This document shows positions 14,578-21,896 of a stretch of 21,896 bases of DNA, piece after piece (within the stretch, counting starts at the first letter, position 1; every line of letters starts with the position of its first letter). Position numbers and translations under genes: made by a program. The notes under the pieces are model-generated. The model saw nothing but the letters and a program-made list of their open reading frames with translations, made no database searches and was not told the DNA's origin. Origin of the DNA: a virus. Where the stretch lies: positions 1 through 21,896 of IMG/VR virus record IMGVR_UViG_3300046010_005557, one strand, 5' to 3'.

Positions 14578-16443
14578 TTATGCGTCTTTTTGTTTTACTA
14601 TTGATCTTATAAAATCGCCACGTTTCTGTCTTTCGTCTGGAATTGCATCAACATTGTCTAATGCATCACTTAACCAATTGTTATTACCGCGAATTGGAGT
14701 CCCACTACCTGACGCAAATTGTTTAGCCAATGTATAGAAACGGCCGCCTTTTTGTGGAAGATGATCAGATATCATTGTAAAACTACAACGCACTGTTACT
14801 TTGAATGGTACTTCCATCATTGTAGGGTCATTTTCAATGTTTATTTCCCAACTAGTATCAGCATCATGCAGTGTGTAATCTAATGTTGTTAATAGAACAG
14901 GCTGTTGCACAAATAAATCACCTACTGTTATTCGCATCCATGGAGCTTGCATTGCAATACTGTCAGGCAAATAAGTTGGGGCCGTGTAGCCGGCTAATGC
15001 ATTTAGTTTTCTCCAAATTGGTTGTAATTCATCTCGATCGGTTGCATAAACTGTGAAATCTAAACTTACATCTCGATTAAATCCTGTATATTGATAGTTA
15101 GGATCTGCTCTGCCTATCATTGTTATTGGTGTCCAATTGCCTTGGAATGAATCTGACAATGAACCTAATGTAGCTCGAAACACAATGATATCATCAGTGG
15201 CTAAAGCATTACCATTAACTAGTTTAGGTCCGGTCATATAAAATTTTATAAAATCTTGAGTAATTCCGGCCTTGTTTATGAGCTTGCCAATAATTGGGAC
15301 TTGTGAGTCACCGAATACTGGGTTCCACTCGTATGCCTGTGATATAGTTCGTTTACTAAAATCAATGACACTAACACGGTCTCCACGAAATGGTGTTACT
15401 TTTTCTACAATTTTTTTAGTTTTAATCCATTTGCCAGAAACATATGTTGATGTAGGAGGCTTAAAATTCCCAGAACCGAACGAATCTTGATATTTATCAT
15501 TACTGACAGTCGTCTCGCCAGGTAACCATTGTTTTGCTACATGGCTTCGTGCAGTAAAATCAGATCGTATTGCCCCAGCAGCATCATGAAATCCCCAACC
15601 ATATTTAGTATTCAAATTGATTATTGAATATGCTCCCGCCGGCGTTAATGATGCTGCAGCATACGCAATTGCTATTCCACTACCACGTAATCCGGCACTA
15701 GCTCCATCTAACCGTCTAGGTAATACTGCCGAGCCAACTGAATCTGCATTATATCTAGCACGGAAATCTGCATATGCAACTCCTGGTATTCTGCGTAATT
15801 GTCCTAGATCTAATGTTGAATATGTTGCCGATAAACTGTTTTCAATGTCATCTGCGACTGCACTGGCAACTTGACTTATTTGCGGAATACCCATAGCTGA
15901 TGCCATACCTAATCCAACTGTACTTAAAAGTTTTGCAGCTGAACCGCGGAAATTTATATTGGTACTAGATGATTGTGGTGCCTTCCAATTTGCGACCGCA
16001 CTACCAGTAGATATTAACGACAGATTGGCAAATTGTGGCGCAGCCCAATTTGCGGCTTGACCAGCATTAGGCATAAAAGTATATTCAGCTGCTGGAATAT
16101 TATCACCTGGACCAAACCATCCGGTGGGTGGAACAATTGCATCTGCTGGATTATTATAAACGATACCTGGCTTCGAATCCGGTATATCGAATGGTGCATT
16201 AAATTGTGGATTAGGTTTAGATGTTGGATTCTTATACCGATAACTTTCATCTGGAAGTATATTGAATGGTGCATTAAATTGTGTACCTGCAGTTGACGGA
16301 TTTATATAAATAGTATCTGGAAGTATATTGAATGGTGCATTAAATTGTGTACCTACAGTTGATGGATTTAGATAAATTTTATCTGGAAGTATATTGAATG
16401 GTGTGATGAATTGTGTGCCTGCCATTAATGTTGGGTTACTCAT
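14578..16443 (-). CDS. Large baseplate/tail-tube-junction protein with N-terminal peptide repeats (gp48-like, tentative)
   Basis: A 621-residue virion protein. Residues 8-100 hold four tandem copies of a ~22-residue unit with core GTQFNAPFNILPD and NPS, and weaker echoes (ANWAAPQ, ANWKAPQ) continue to about 160. A Gly/Ala/Ser-rich stretch (about 168-260) follows. The C-terminal domain, roughly 400-590, resembles the gp48/gp54 tube-cap fold: DIIVFRATLGSLSDSFQGNW, IGRADPNYQYTGFNRDVSLD, a DRDELQPIWRKLNAL helix, then PWMRITVGDLFVQQPVLLTT and a strand pattern ending in VTVRCSFTMI. The gene has TAAGGA before its ATG and lies between tape measure and gp53-like genes, matching the 29-48 order of T4. 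The tube-cap assignment is by topology and position only. Confidence 0.55.
   Translation of the reverse strand: MSNPTLMAGTQFITPFNILPDKIYLNPSTVGTQFNAPFNILPDTIYINPSTAGTQFNAPFNILPDESYRYKNPTSKPNPQFNAPFDIPDSKPGIVYNNPADAIVPPTGWFGPGDNIPAAEYTFMPNAGQAANWAAPQFANLSLISTGSAVANWKAPQSSSTNINFRGSAAKLLSTVGLGMASAMGIPQISQVASAVADDIENSLSATYSTLDLGQLRRIPGVAYADFRARYNADSVGSAVLPRRLDGASAGLRGSGIAIAYAAASLTPAGAYSIINLNTKYGWGFHDAAGAIRSDFTARSHVAKQWLPGETTVSNDKYQDSFGSGNFKPPTSTYVSGKWIKTKKIVEKVTPFRGDRVSVIDFSKRTISQAYEWNPVFGDSQVPIIGKLINKAGITQDFIKFYMTGPKLVNGNALATDDIIVFRATLGSLSDSFQGNWTPITMIGRADPNYQYTGFNRDVSLDFTVYATDRDELQPIWRKLNALAGYTAPTYLPDSIAMQAPWMRITVGDLFVQQPVLLTTLDYTLHDADTSWEINIENDPTMMEVPFKVTVRCSFTMISDHLPQKGGRFYTLAKQFASGSGTPIRGNNNWLSDALDNVDAIPDERQKRGDFIRSIVKQKDA
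16144..16422 (-). repeat. 66-base tandem repeats in the baseplate protein gene
   Basis: The string ATCTGGAAGTATATTGAATG on the plus strand occurs at 16249, 16315 and 16381, exactly 66 bases apart, giving three well-conserved 22-codon units. A fourth, diverged unit (QFNAPFDIPD) lies at the low-coordinate end. Periodicity is in frame. Confidence 0.9.
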
Positions 16444-16451
16444 ATTGTTCC

Positions 16452-18257
16452 TTAACTAAAATAAGATGTATTCATGCCCTCACCAAAACTAGATCCTTGT
16501 TTTAATGCTCGTGTTTGTTGTTGTATTGCTGTTACAATTGCGGTGGCCATTTGCATGATATCTGCATTGCCCGATGATTGTGTTGATCTATTAGATGTAT
16601 CCGTCATCGCAAACACAGTATCTTTATTATTTAATGCAATGTCGGGTTGTAATGTATCTTCTGGAAATGTTAATACTCGTGCGCCATACCCAGCTGGTGA
16701 TATTAAATCATCTGCCCCAGTCATTGCGCCGACCCCTTGTGGCTCAGTCTTCATTTTAGCTGACCCTTCTCGAGAAGTTACTACAGCTTTAACTCCATCT
16801 ACTTTATCAATTACATCTTTAGCTAAAAAAGTATATCCCAAGGATTCTAAACCTGCTGCTGATGCTTTTAAAAAAACACTATCTTTTTCTCGGTTCTTTG
16901 ATTCTGTTTGCATGGCTTCTCGCAATTTAGATATTACATCAAATTGAGTTTTATTTGCTGTGCTAGCTACCATTTGCAATATTAATTGATCTTGCAAAAC
17001 TTGTAACTGTTGCGCGGCTATTTCATTGGTAGTTCGAGTATCATGTTCGTCAGATTTCATTATTTTAGCAATATCTTCTGATTTAGCATTTACAGCTTTT
17101 AAAGCGCTCATTAGATCGTCGCCAACTAAAGTGAAATTAATCCCTTCCATTCCAGCTTCTTCTAAAAGTTTCTTTTTCTGTAATGCTCTAGATAATGTAG
17201 CCTCGTCTGTTCCTAGCAACTCAGTCATTTGACGTCTAGCAATTAAATTGGTACTTAAAACATCGCCTTCTTGTTCTAGTATAGTCTTCAATATATCAGC
17301 TTGATCTGATGCTTTCCCTGCAATAGTTGCTTGACGATATGCATCTGTCAAACTCTTGCCTCGCAAATTTGCTTGAGCTTTTTCATTTCCTACTAATCGA
17401 CGTCCACTTAAAAGTTGATATTCTAACTCTTGTCCAATGCTTGATTCAATATTTAAAAGGGTATCACCTGTTTTAGCCATTTGTGCTAATGAAAATCCTA
17501 GTTGTTTAGCTTTAAGTGATGCAACCTCGAGCTCGCCTGGTATGCGACCAAATTGTAATTGAACATCTGCAGTAGTTTGTGCAATGTCGGATACAATTGA
17601 ATTAAAGACTCCAACCGTACCCTTAGGATCTAATGCTTTGGCAATTTTATCTGCTACTTGTATTTGAGTAGCTGCATTCTTGCCTGTTTGAGTAGCGTAT
17701 GATGAATATGAATTTGCTAATTCGTCTGTCAATCCTAACTGTGTTTGTAATACATATTGAGTAGCAATTAATCCTTGATATGTTGCGTCATTTTCTTTGT
17801 CTAATTGATTAACCGTTGGTATTAACTTGTGTATCGAGCTAGCATATTGATTTGTTTGATCGTTCGTAATGCCTAGATTTTTACCTACTTTAGAAAAACT
17901 ATCAGATAGTTTTGCAGTTGCGATACTATTAATGCCAAATGATTTATTTATGGCTAAATTTCGAATTTCTAAAATAGACATCGACTTGTTTATAGCATTA
18001 ATTCCGTTTGCTAAATATTCATTGAATTGAATTACTTTATCTAGTCCCCGAGATACTTGACCAACAACCGTAGTAGTTGTAGTCATACTATTTACAACAT
18101 CTTCCATTGCTTTAGCTGCGTCGATACCAAGCTTAGTTATATTGGCTAAATCGGCAGCTGCTTTTCTTAAATCATCCATGGACGGTAAGCTAGTACCATG
18201 CCTAGGTTGTCGTTTTAATCTATTTATAATATGTGAGGTATTATGCTGCATATACAT
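16452..18257 (-). CDS. Tape measure protein
   Basis: A 601-residue protein, almost the size of T4 gp29 (590). It sits in the expected place after the chaperone-like pair and before baseplate genes. It is mostly helical with long Ala/Gln/Lys-rich segments (for example residues 30-60, 200-260 and 380-470). The C-terminus contains DDLISPAGYGARVLTFPEDT, followed by ALNNKDTVFAMT, a pattern often seen near the ends of phage tape measures. No long hydrophobic membrane-spanning stretch is visible. The start used is the ATG at 18255-18257; other ATGs follow at the third and 27th codons and none has a good Shine-Dalgarno. The upstream TATTTATA element is only 10 bases away, so a later start is possible. 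By comparison with T4, its length predicts a tail of roughly 100 nm. Confidence 0.82.
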   Translation of the reverse strand: MYMQHNTSHIINRLKRQPRHGTSLPSMDDLRKAAADLANITKLGIDAAKAMEDVVNSMTTTTTVVGQVSRGLDKVIQFNEYLANGINAINKSMSILEIRNLAINKSFGINSIATAKLSDSFSKVGKNLGITNDQTNQYASSIHKLIPTVNQLDKENDATYQGLIATQYVLQTQLGLTDELANSYSSYATQTGKNAATQIQVADKIAKALDPKGTVGVFNSIVSDIAQTTADVQLQFGRIPGELEVASLKAKQLGFSLAQMAKTGDTLLNIESSIGQELEYQLLSGRRLVGNEKAQANLRGKSLTDAYRQATIAGKASDQADILKTILEQEGDVLSTNLIARRQMTELLGTDEATLSRALQKKKLLEEAGMEGINFTLVGDDLMSALKAVNAKSEDIAKIMKSDEHDTRTTNEIAAQQLQVLQDQLILQMVASTANKTQFDVISKLREAMQTESKNREKDSVFLKASAAGLESLGYTFLAKDVIDKVDGVKAVVTSREGSAKMKTEPQGVGAMTGADDLISPAGYGARVLTFPEDTLQPDIALNNKDTVFAMTDTSNRSTQSSGNADIMQMATAIVTAIQQQTRALKQGSSFGEGMNTSYFS

Positions 18258-18267
18258 TTCAATTTAT

Positions 18268-18275
18268 TATAAATA
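18268..18275 (-). promoter_or_regulatory. TATTTATA element (candidate late promoter) before the tape measure gene
   Basis: The octamer directly follows the TAA of the gp51-like ORF, exactly as at 8340-8347, and continues as ATAAA. Only 10 bases separate it from the first ATG of the tape measure gene. Confidence 0.45.
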
Positions 18276-18566
18276 TTAACGTGTGGGTTTTCTGGTTTTT
18301 CTGCGTTCTTCAATTTCTTGTTTGATGCGTTCTTCCTCATCTTCCCGGTCGCGGTGCATTTTATTGATTTTACTTATATAAAATTTACGCAAAAATATTG
18401 GCATTGTGTAAATGGTGTCCCAGTCCCATCGACCGTCACCCCACCAAATTAGGTTGAATATTGATTCGTGTAGTTGTACTCGGTCTTCTGGTTTAAAACC
18501 AAAAAAGGTCTGTTCCAATTGGAAATGTTGATTGGAAGACGTCTCCTGTTTCGTCTTCAAACTCAT
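18276..18566 (-). CDS. gp51-like ORF, possible frameshift extension of the gp26-like protein
   Basis: A 96-codon ORF overlapping the preceding gene by 74 bases in the +1 (equivalently -2) frame. The recognisable domain begins only after the overlap: FGFKPEDRVQLHESIFNLIW, then WDWDTIYTMPIFLRKFYISK and a charged coiled tail rich in E, R and K. This resembles the small protein found next to gp26 in T4-like phages (T4 gene 51 is adjacent to gene 26), though T4 gp51 is longer. The ATG at 18566 has no Shine-Dalgarno, and residues 1-20 look like a by-product of the overlap. Translation by ribosomal frameshifting at the T-run 18501-18506 is therefore a real alternative. Its position between tail tube and tape measure is where tail assembly chaperone G/GT pairs are found in many phages. 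Confidence 0.7.
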   Translation of the reverse strand: MSLKTKQETSSNQHFQLEQTFFGFKPEDRVQLHESIFNLIWWGDGRWDWDTIYTMPIFLRKFYISKINKMHRDREDEEERIKQEIEERRKTRKPTR

Positions 18567-19254
18567 ACGAAGTAATTAAGCCAGGTACATTTTTTATTAC
18601 ATGAGTTCGAAATGGTTTTGCATCGCGTGATAAAAAATCATAGCGTATAAACTCTTCAATCTCTGCTGATGATCTAGTGTCATTAACCTGTGTAATTATT
18701 CGGCTCAATAGTTCTGATACTGTGATATCAGCTGCTACATCATATGCTAGGTATGAATATTTTATGGTTGTTTGATCTGATACTTGGTATATAATTTCGC
18801 CTTCGGTGTCAGATTGCCAATCAATGTCTTTGTATTTTAACTGATCTAATTTAACAACACGCTCTAGTTGTTTGCCAGTTTTTGGCGATTGAACTAGTAC
18901 TGGATAATCAGCTCCATATGCTAATATTCGAGCTTGAATAATCAATGCATCTTTATCACAAGGTGCAATCTCACTTACAGCTACCGGAGTAACAATTAAT
19001 GCTTCAAGCAATTTGTCAAACAATATTTGTTCGCGAATATATGATGTATTTGTTAGTATGTCCTCATCATATGCCGTCATGTGACGCATTTCAATTGTTC
19101 CACCACTTAATGGATGTGTAGTTGGATAAACACGACCTTTACTAACAAGTTGTACAACTACTGATGGTAATTTGCTTTTTTGCTTGTTTTCGTATTGTTG
19201 GCGAGCTAGATTGATTATGTCTTGGTTGCCGATTCTGTCTGTTACTTTTGTCAT
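18493..19254 (-). CDS. T4 gp26-like baseplate/tail assembly protein
   Basis: A 253-residue protein. The pattern 'LPS...SKGRVYPTTHPLSGGTIEMRHMTAYDEDIL' (about 29-72), followed by KLLEALIV and LIIQARILAYGADYPV, matches the T4 gp26 (T4_baseplate) family, usually annotated as a baseplate hub subunit. The expected CxxC-like segment after 'Y.V.v.' is here VQSPKTGKQLE, without cysteines. An AAAGGAACC Shine-Dalgarno precedes the ATG. The gene follows the tube terminator and a TATTTATA element, so it starts a new transcript. Its last codons (GAC CTT TTT TGG TTT TAA) contain a six-T run just before the stop, within the overlap with the gp51-like ORF. Genomic position suggests a chaperone role equivalent to lambda G; that is inference. 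Confidence 0.75.
   Translation of the reverse strand: MTKVTDRIGNQDIINLARQQYENKQKSKLPSVVVQLVSKGRVYPTTHPLSGGTIEMRHMTAYDEDILTNTSYIREQILFDKLLEALIVTPVAVSEIAPCDKDALIIQARILAYGADYPVLVQSPKTGKQLERVVKLDQLKYKDIDWQSDTEGEIIYQVSDQTTIKYSYLAYDVAADITVSELLSRIITQVNDTRSSAEIEEFIRYDFLSRDAKPFRTHVIKNVPGLITSYEFEDETGDVFQSTFPIGTDLFWF
18499..18508 (-). other. Candidate slippery site for programmed frameshifting
   Basis: On the minus strand ACCTTTTTTGG lies two codons before the gp26-like stop. In that frame it reads CTT TTT TGG. A +1 slip on CTT or TTT, or a -2 slip on TTT, re-pairs fully or nearly fully and enters the gp51-like frame (TTT GGT TTT AAA), giving a fusion of about 325 residues. Confidence 0.45.
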
Positions 19255-19278
19255 TTGGTTCCTTTATAACTTATTTAA

Positions 19279-19286
19279 TATAAATA
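19279..19286 (-). promoter_or_regulatory. TATTTATA element (candidate late promoter) before the gp26-like gene
   Basis: The octamer with ATATTTATATTAAAT context lies between the tube terminator and the AAAGGAACC ribosome-binding site of the next gene, so a promoter is expected here. Confidence 0.6.
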
Positions 19287-19296
19287 TACGAACAGT

Positions 19297-19320
19297 AAAA
19301 AAAGGGGCCGGAAAGCCCCT
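19297..19320 (-). terminator. Rho-independent terminator after the tail tube gene
   Basis: On the minus strand AGGGGC, loop TTTCCG, GCCCCT, then a run of T. The six-base-pair GC-rich stem and T-tract lie about 20 bases past the tube stop codon. Confidence 0.88.
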
Positions 19321-19339
19321 ATTATACAGTGTTTAATGA

Positions 19340-19861
19340 TTAGAAGTTTAAGAATGCCCAATCGTAACGAAGTGTCATTTCAATGTTGACAACTTCTTCG
19401 CTACCCCAATCCAAAGATCCAAAGTTTGATTCTGTGATGAAAGCTCCATTCAAGATCCATTCTTCAATAACCTCGCCTAATGGAGATAATTGATGAATAA
19501 CAACTCGTTTTTTATAGAAAGATGAATATCCGTCGCGACCTGTAGCTGATTCGTGGTGTAAACGAACCCATTCCATTACTGCTTGTGCTCCTGATGGTAC
19601 AATTGCATCATACAATGTTACTCCGATAGTGTTCCATTGAGTTTTACCTTTAACGTAGCGTTTAACGTTGATATGATCTAATGCAATTTCTCCATTTGTC
19701 ATTGATGGCTTTGCAGTTGTTTTAATTAAATAGGCTGGGATATTATCAATATACATGATAAATTGATGAGCTTTTTTTGGTTCCCATGAATACGCCGTTA
19801 AGAATATTTCATTATCACTTGCAAGACCTAGGCCCGTGTTTACTTGATCAATTAATGCCAT
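19340..19861 (-). CDS. Tail tube protein, T4 gp19-like
   Basis: A 173-residue protein, near T4 gp19 (163). It would form the hexameric rings of the inner tail tube through which DNA passes. Recognisable elements are the N-terminal strand AHQFIMYIDNIPAYLIKTTAKPSM (about 31-54), the central KRYVKGKTQWNTIGVTLYDAIVP strand-loop, the VMEWVRLH helix (about 95-102) and the C-terminal ESNFGSLDWGSEEVVNIEMTLRYDWA, which is the standard tube-protein ending. No cysteines. It follows the sheath gene as in T4 (18 then 19). It has its own TATTTATA element, an AAGGAT ribosome-binding site and its own terminator, so it is expected to be transcribed alone and strongly, as suits a major virion protein. Confidence 0.92.
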   Translation of the reverse strand: MALIDQVNTGLGLASDNEIFLTAYSWEPKKAHQFIMYIDNIPAYLIKTTAKPSMTNGEIALDHINVKRYVKGKTQWNTIGVTLYDAIVPSGAQAVMEWVRLHHESATGRDGYSSFYKKRVVIHQLSPLGEVIEEWILNGAFITESNFGSLDWGSEEVVNIEMTLRYDWAFLNF

Positions 19862-19883
19862 TTTATATAATCCTTATGTTTAA

Positions 19884-19891
19884 TATAAATA
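19884..19891 (-). promoter_or_regulatory. TATTTATA element (candidate late promoter) before the tail tube gene
   Basis: The octamer in ATATTTATATTAAAC context lies between the sheath terminator and the AAGGAT of the tube gene, 22 bases before the ATG. It matches the element at 19279 over 13 bases. Confidence 0.6.
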
Positions 19892-19901
19892 TCAGCAAAG
19901 T

Positions 19902-19932
19902 AAAAAAGGTAGAACCTAAGTCCTACCCTTTA
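19902..19932 (-). terminator. Rho-independent terminator after the tail sheath gene
   Basis: On the minus strand GGTAGGAC, loop TTAG, GTTCTACC, then TTTTTT. The stem is eight base pairs with one G-T wobble and lies about 19 bases past the sheath stop codon. Confidence 0.85.
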
Positions 19933-19950
19933 TTTTTATAATTTTACATG

Positions 19951-21896
19951 TTATTCTGGAAAGCTTGCTCCCGTTGGTTGAATATTGAAATCTAAGATTA
20001 TGAACTCAGCCGTACGAGTCGGTTGCAAAAATAATTGACCGTATAAAATATTTTGATCAATTACATCAGCCGTGTTATTTGATCCGTCCATTACAACACG
20101 GAATGCTGATAATCCTTGTTGTGCTTTTACTTGTTCCAAATAAGGATTAACGATTGCTAAGAAACGATTGCGAGTTGCTGTGGTATTTTGTTCGAATACT
20201 AAATACTTGGTTGCAGATGCAATATATTTTTTAACTTCAATTAACGCTCTACGCACACTTACGCGGTCTAATGCACTTGGTCTTGCTTGTAAGGTCTTTT
20301 GCCCCCAAACTGCAATTCCTTCATTAGGGAAGTTTGCAATAGGATTAATACGAGCTGAATACAATGCATCACGCATAGTTTGTGATAAACTCACATATGT
20401 GTCAGTTGCTGATGTAATTCCTCCACGTGTCAATCCTGCAGGAGCATACCATGGTGCACCAACTGCATCATTGAATGCTATTACTCCAGGCATAACCACA
20501 GATGGTGGAACCCATACCGGAACATTCTTATCGTTTTTAACACGTACCCAAGGCCAATATGCTGCTGTATAATTGCTATCCAATGTTGTTAATTGATTAG
20601 TAACGTTTGTCAATGGATCAGTTAGTGCATTTGAATCCATTATATAAAATGTGTCTTGACGAGTTTCACACAAGTTTCTTGCCGCAGTTGTTACTGGACT
20701 ATGCAAACTATCAATAATACCAGGAGTGATCAACATGTTGATATCATAATAATCTGAGTTGCTTAACAATGCAAATGCTTTATTATATGCAATTGTACCA
20801 GTGTTAGTTGTTCCGTCGCAATCAAATCCAAATGTATTTGTTTCAGAAATCCATTTACCAGAATATTTTGGTAAGTTTGGACGAGCTCCATCAAATCCTC
20901 CTTGGAAACCAACAATGAATTTACGTGTAGTAAATGCAATATCGGTTGCAAATGAACCAGAAACTAGAGCTGATTCCAATGAACCTGAATATGCTGCTGT
21001 TGATGATGGGAATGCAGCTGCTGCATCTTGATTTACATTTCCTAGATAGAAATCTACATTGCTTCCTGTGTTTGAACCAGATGTTGGTAAAGGAGCTAGG
21101 TAATTCAAGTTGTTGATGTTTGTGAAATCAAACCCAACATAGTTTCTAGGACTATATGTTGTTACTACTTGAGATGTTAAATAAGAAGTAGCCGTTAAAT
21201 TCAATGACCCTGATGCCGTTGGAATTGGCGAATTCATTGCACGGAATCCAAATGGTGCTAATGTGTTGCTGTTTGAACGATTGCTTACACTTGAATCAAC
21301 TTCAACACGAATAAATTTAGAAAGATTTGGATAATCTCCATTAACTAGAATATCACCAGCATCTGTTACTGTTTGATAACGATCACCGATTACTAAGGCA
21401 ATGTATCTAGAAGATTGTGGATCTAAATTAACATTAGTAAATACTTCAACTAAATCCGGATTGGCATCTGTATCTTGAGATGAATATGGAGTGTTTGCAA
21501 TATTTGTTGTGTTAACTCGACGAACCTCAACTGTAAATGTTGCATATCCTGCAGGATCTGATATTTCTGGAGATGTTCTAATATCTCGGATACCTACTTT
21601 GACTTCCGTGTTAACTGATGTTCCGTGTGATATTGTGTGAAATTTAAACAAGTTTTTAACAGCTGTTCCAATTTTCTGTGATGTGATCCATGGAGTTGCT
21701 GCTGATGCATAATCCGTTAAAAATTCATAGTTACTGAATTTAAACAATTCCATGGTTACTTGTCCTAGGTTTGCAAACAAACTGCTGGCAGTTTTATTTT
21801 CATATTGAACATAAACCGGATAATCATTTGATTTAGGACTTGCTCCAAATACTTTGTTGATGTATTTGTTGCTTGTGCTAACAATAGAACCAGTTC
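19951..21896 (-). CDS. Tail sheath protein, T4 gp18-like (N-terminus outside the window)
   Basis: Contractile sheath subunit that polymerises around the tube. 647 residues are visible; the frame stays open through the right edge (the edge-proximal sequence reads SIVSTSNKYINKVFGASPKS), so the true start lies beyond the window and an internal TTG at 21780 is not the start. The C-terminal ~200 residues carry the conserved sheath core: GIAVWGQKTLQARPSALDRV, RRALIEVKKYIA, a helix ending in NPYLEQVKAQQGL, FRVVMDGSNNTADVID, and a final strand LFLQPTRTAEFIILDFNIQP. The central part (TTNTGTIAYNKAFALLSNSD, MLITPGI) is the variable, surface-exposed domain region. It is followed by a terminator. Confidence 0.93.
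   Translation of the reverse strand, partial: TGSIVSTSNKYINKVFGASPKSNDYPVYVQYENKTASSLFANLGQVTMELFKFSNYEFLTDYASAATPWITSQKIGTAVKNLFKFHTISHGTSVNTEVKVGIRDIRTSPEISDPAGYATFTVEVRRVNTTNIANTPYSSQDTDANPDLVEVFTNVNLDPQSSRYIALVIGDRYQTVTDAGDILVNGDYPNLSKFIRVEVDSSVSNRSNSNTLAPFGFRAMNSPIPTASGSLNLTATSYLTSQVVTTYSPRNYVGFDFTNINNLNYLAPLPTSGSNTGSNVDFYLGNVNQDAAAAFPSSTAAYSGSLESALVSGSFATDIAFTTRKFIVGFQGGFDGARPNLPKYSGKWISETNTFGFDCDGTTNTGTIAYNKAFALLSNSDYYDINMLITPGIIDSLHSPVTTAARNLCETRQDTFYIMDSNALTDPLTNVTNQLTTLDSNYTAAYWPWVRVKNDKNVPVWVPPSVVMPGVIAFNDAVGAPWYAPAGLTRGGITSATDTYVSLSQTMRDALYSARINPIANFPNEGIAVWGQKTLQARPSALDRVSVRRALIEVKKYIASATKYLVFEQNTTATRNRFLAIVNPYLEQVKAQQGLSAFRVVMDGSNNTADVIDQNILYGQLFLQPTRTAEFIILDFNIQPTGASFPE

Noticed and set aside
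16474-16947. 157-codon plus-strand frame opposite the tape measure gene
   Set aside because: Antisense shadow of a well-supported gene, with low-complexity Ser/Ala/Val composition and no ribosome-binding site.
19951-21780. Sheath gene starting at the TTG at 21780
   Set aside because: The frame stays open to the right edge with sheath-like sequence, so this codon is internal and the gene is truncated by the window.

Overview
The window is part of a tailed-phage genome of the T4-like (contractile-tail, 'far-T4') type. Every convincing gene lies on the minus strand, so transcription runs from high to low coordinates. The DNA is AT-rich and tightly packed: genes overlap or are a few bases apart, the longest gaps are about 95 bases, and no stretch above 300 bases lacks a gene. 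I saw no tRNA, CRISPR array or insertion sequence. Many genes have AAGG/AGGA ribosome-binding sites, so the host probably uses Shine-Dalgarno initiation. The host itself cannot be named from this sequence.

Right part (about 21896 to 11327): virion genes. In transcription order these are tail sheath (N-terminus outside the window), tail tube, a gp26-like protein overlapping a small gp51-like ORF (the usual position of tail assembly chaperones), tape measure, a large gp48-like baseplate protein with N-terminal peptide repeats, a LysM/gp53-like protein, a large baseplate-hub-like protein, and a conserved protein of unknown role. Sheath and tube are each followed by a hairpin terminator and then by an octamer TATTTATA in front of the next gene. 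That octamer is the exact reverse complement of the T4 late promoter core.

Middle part (11325 to 7403): a three-gene, translationally coupled operon, starting at a sigma70-like promoter, encodes a short divergent family A DNA polymerase, a protein with a possible PD-(D/E)XK nuclease core, and an unknown protein. Two small genes follow. They share the N-terminal leader NLLAENMRRFGTKNL, and each is preceded by the TATTTATA octamer.

Left part (7338 to 1): replication and nucleotide metabolism. An HNH homing endonuclease is followed by a gp32-like single-stranded DNA binding protein, UvsX/RecA-like recombinase, T4 RNase H-like 5' nuclease, a second HNH homing endonuclease, the DnaB/gp41-like helicase, a terminator, and the N-terminal two-thirds of a B12-dependent class II ribonucleotide reductase that runs off the left edge. 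Together these make a fork and recombination module supplied with dNTPs, in which a family A polymerase seems to take the place of the family B gp43 of T4.

The most interesting points are: the possible programmed frameshift joining the gp26-like and gp51-like ORFs; the shared leader that may be a capsid-targeting tag; the reversed late-promoter octamer; the polymerase with substituted motif A and C residues; and promoters placed so close to start codons that their mRNAs may be leaderless.
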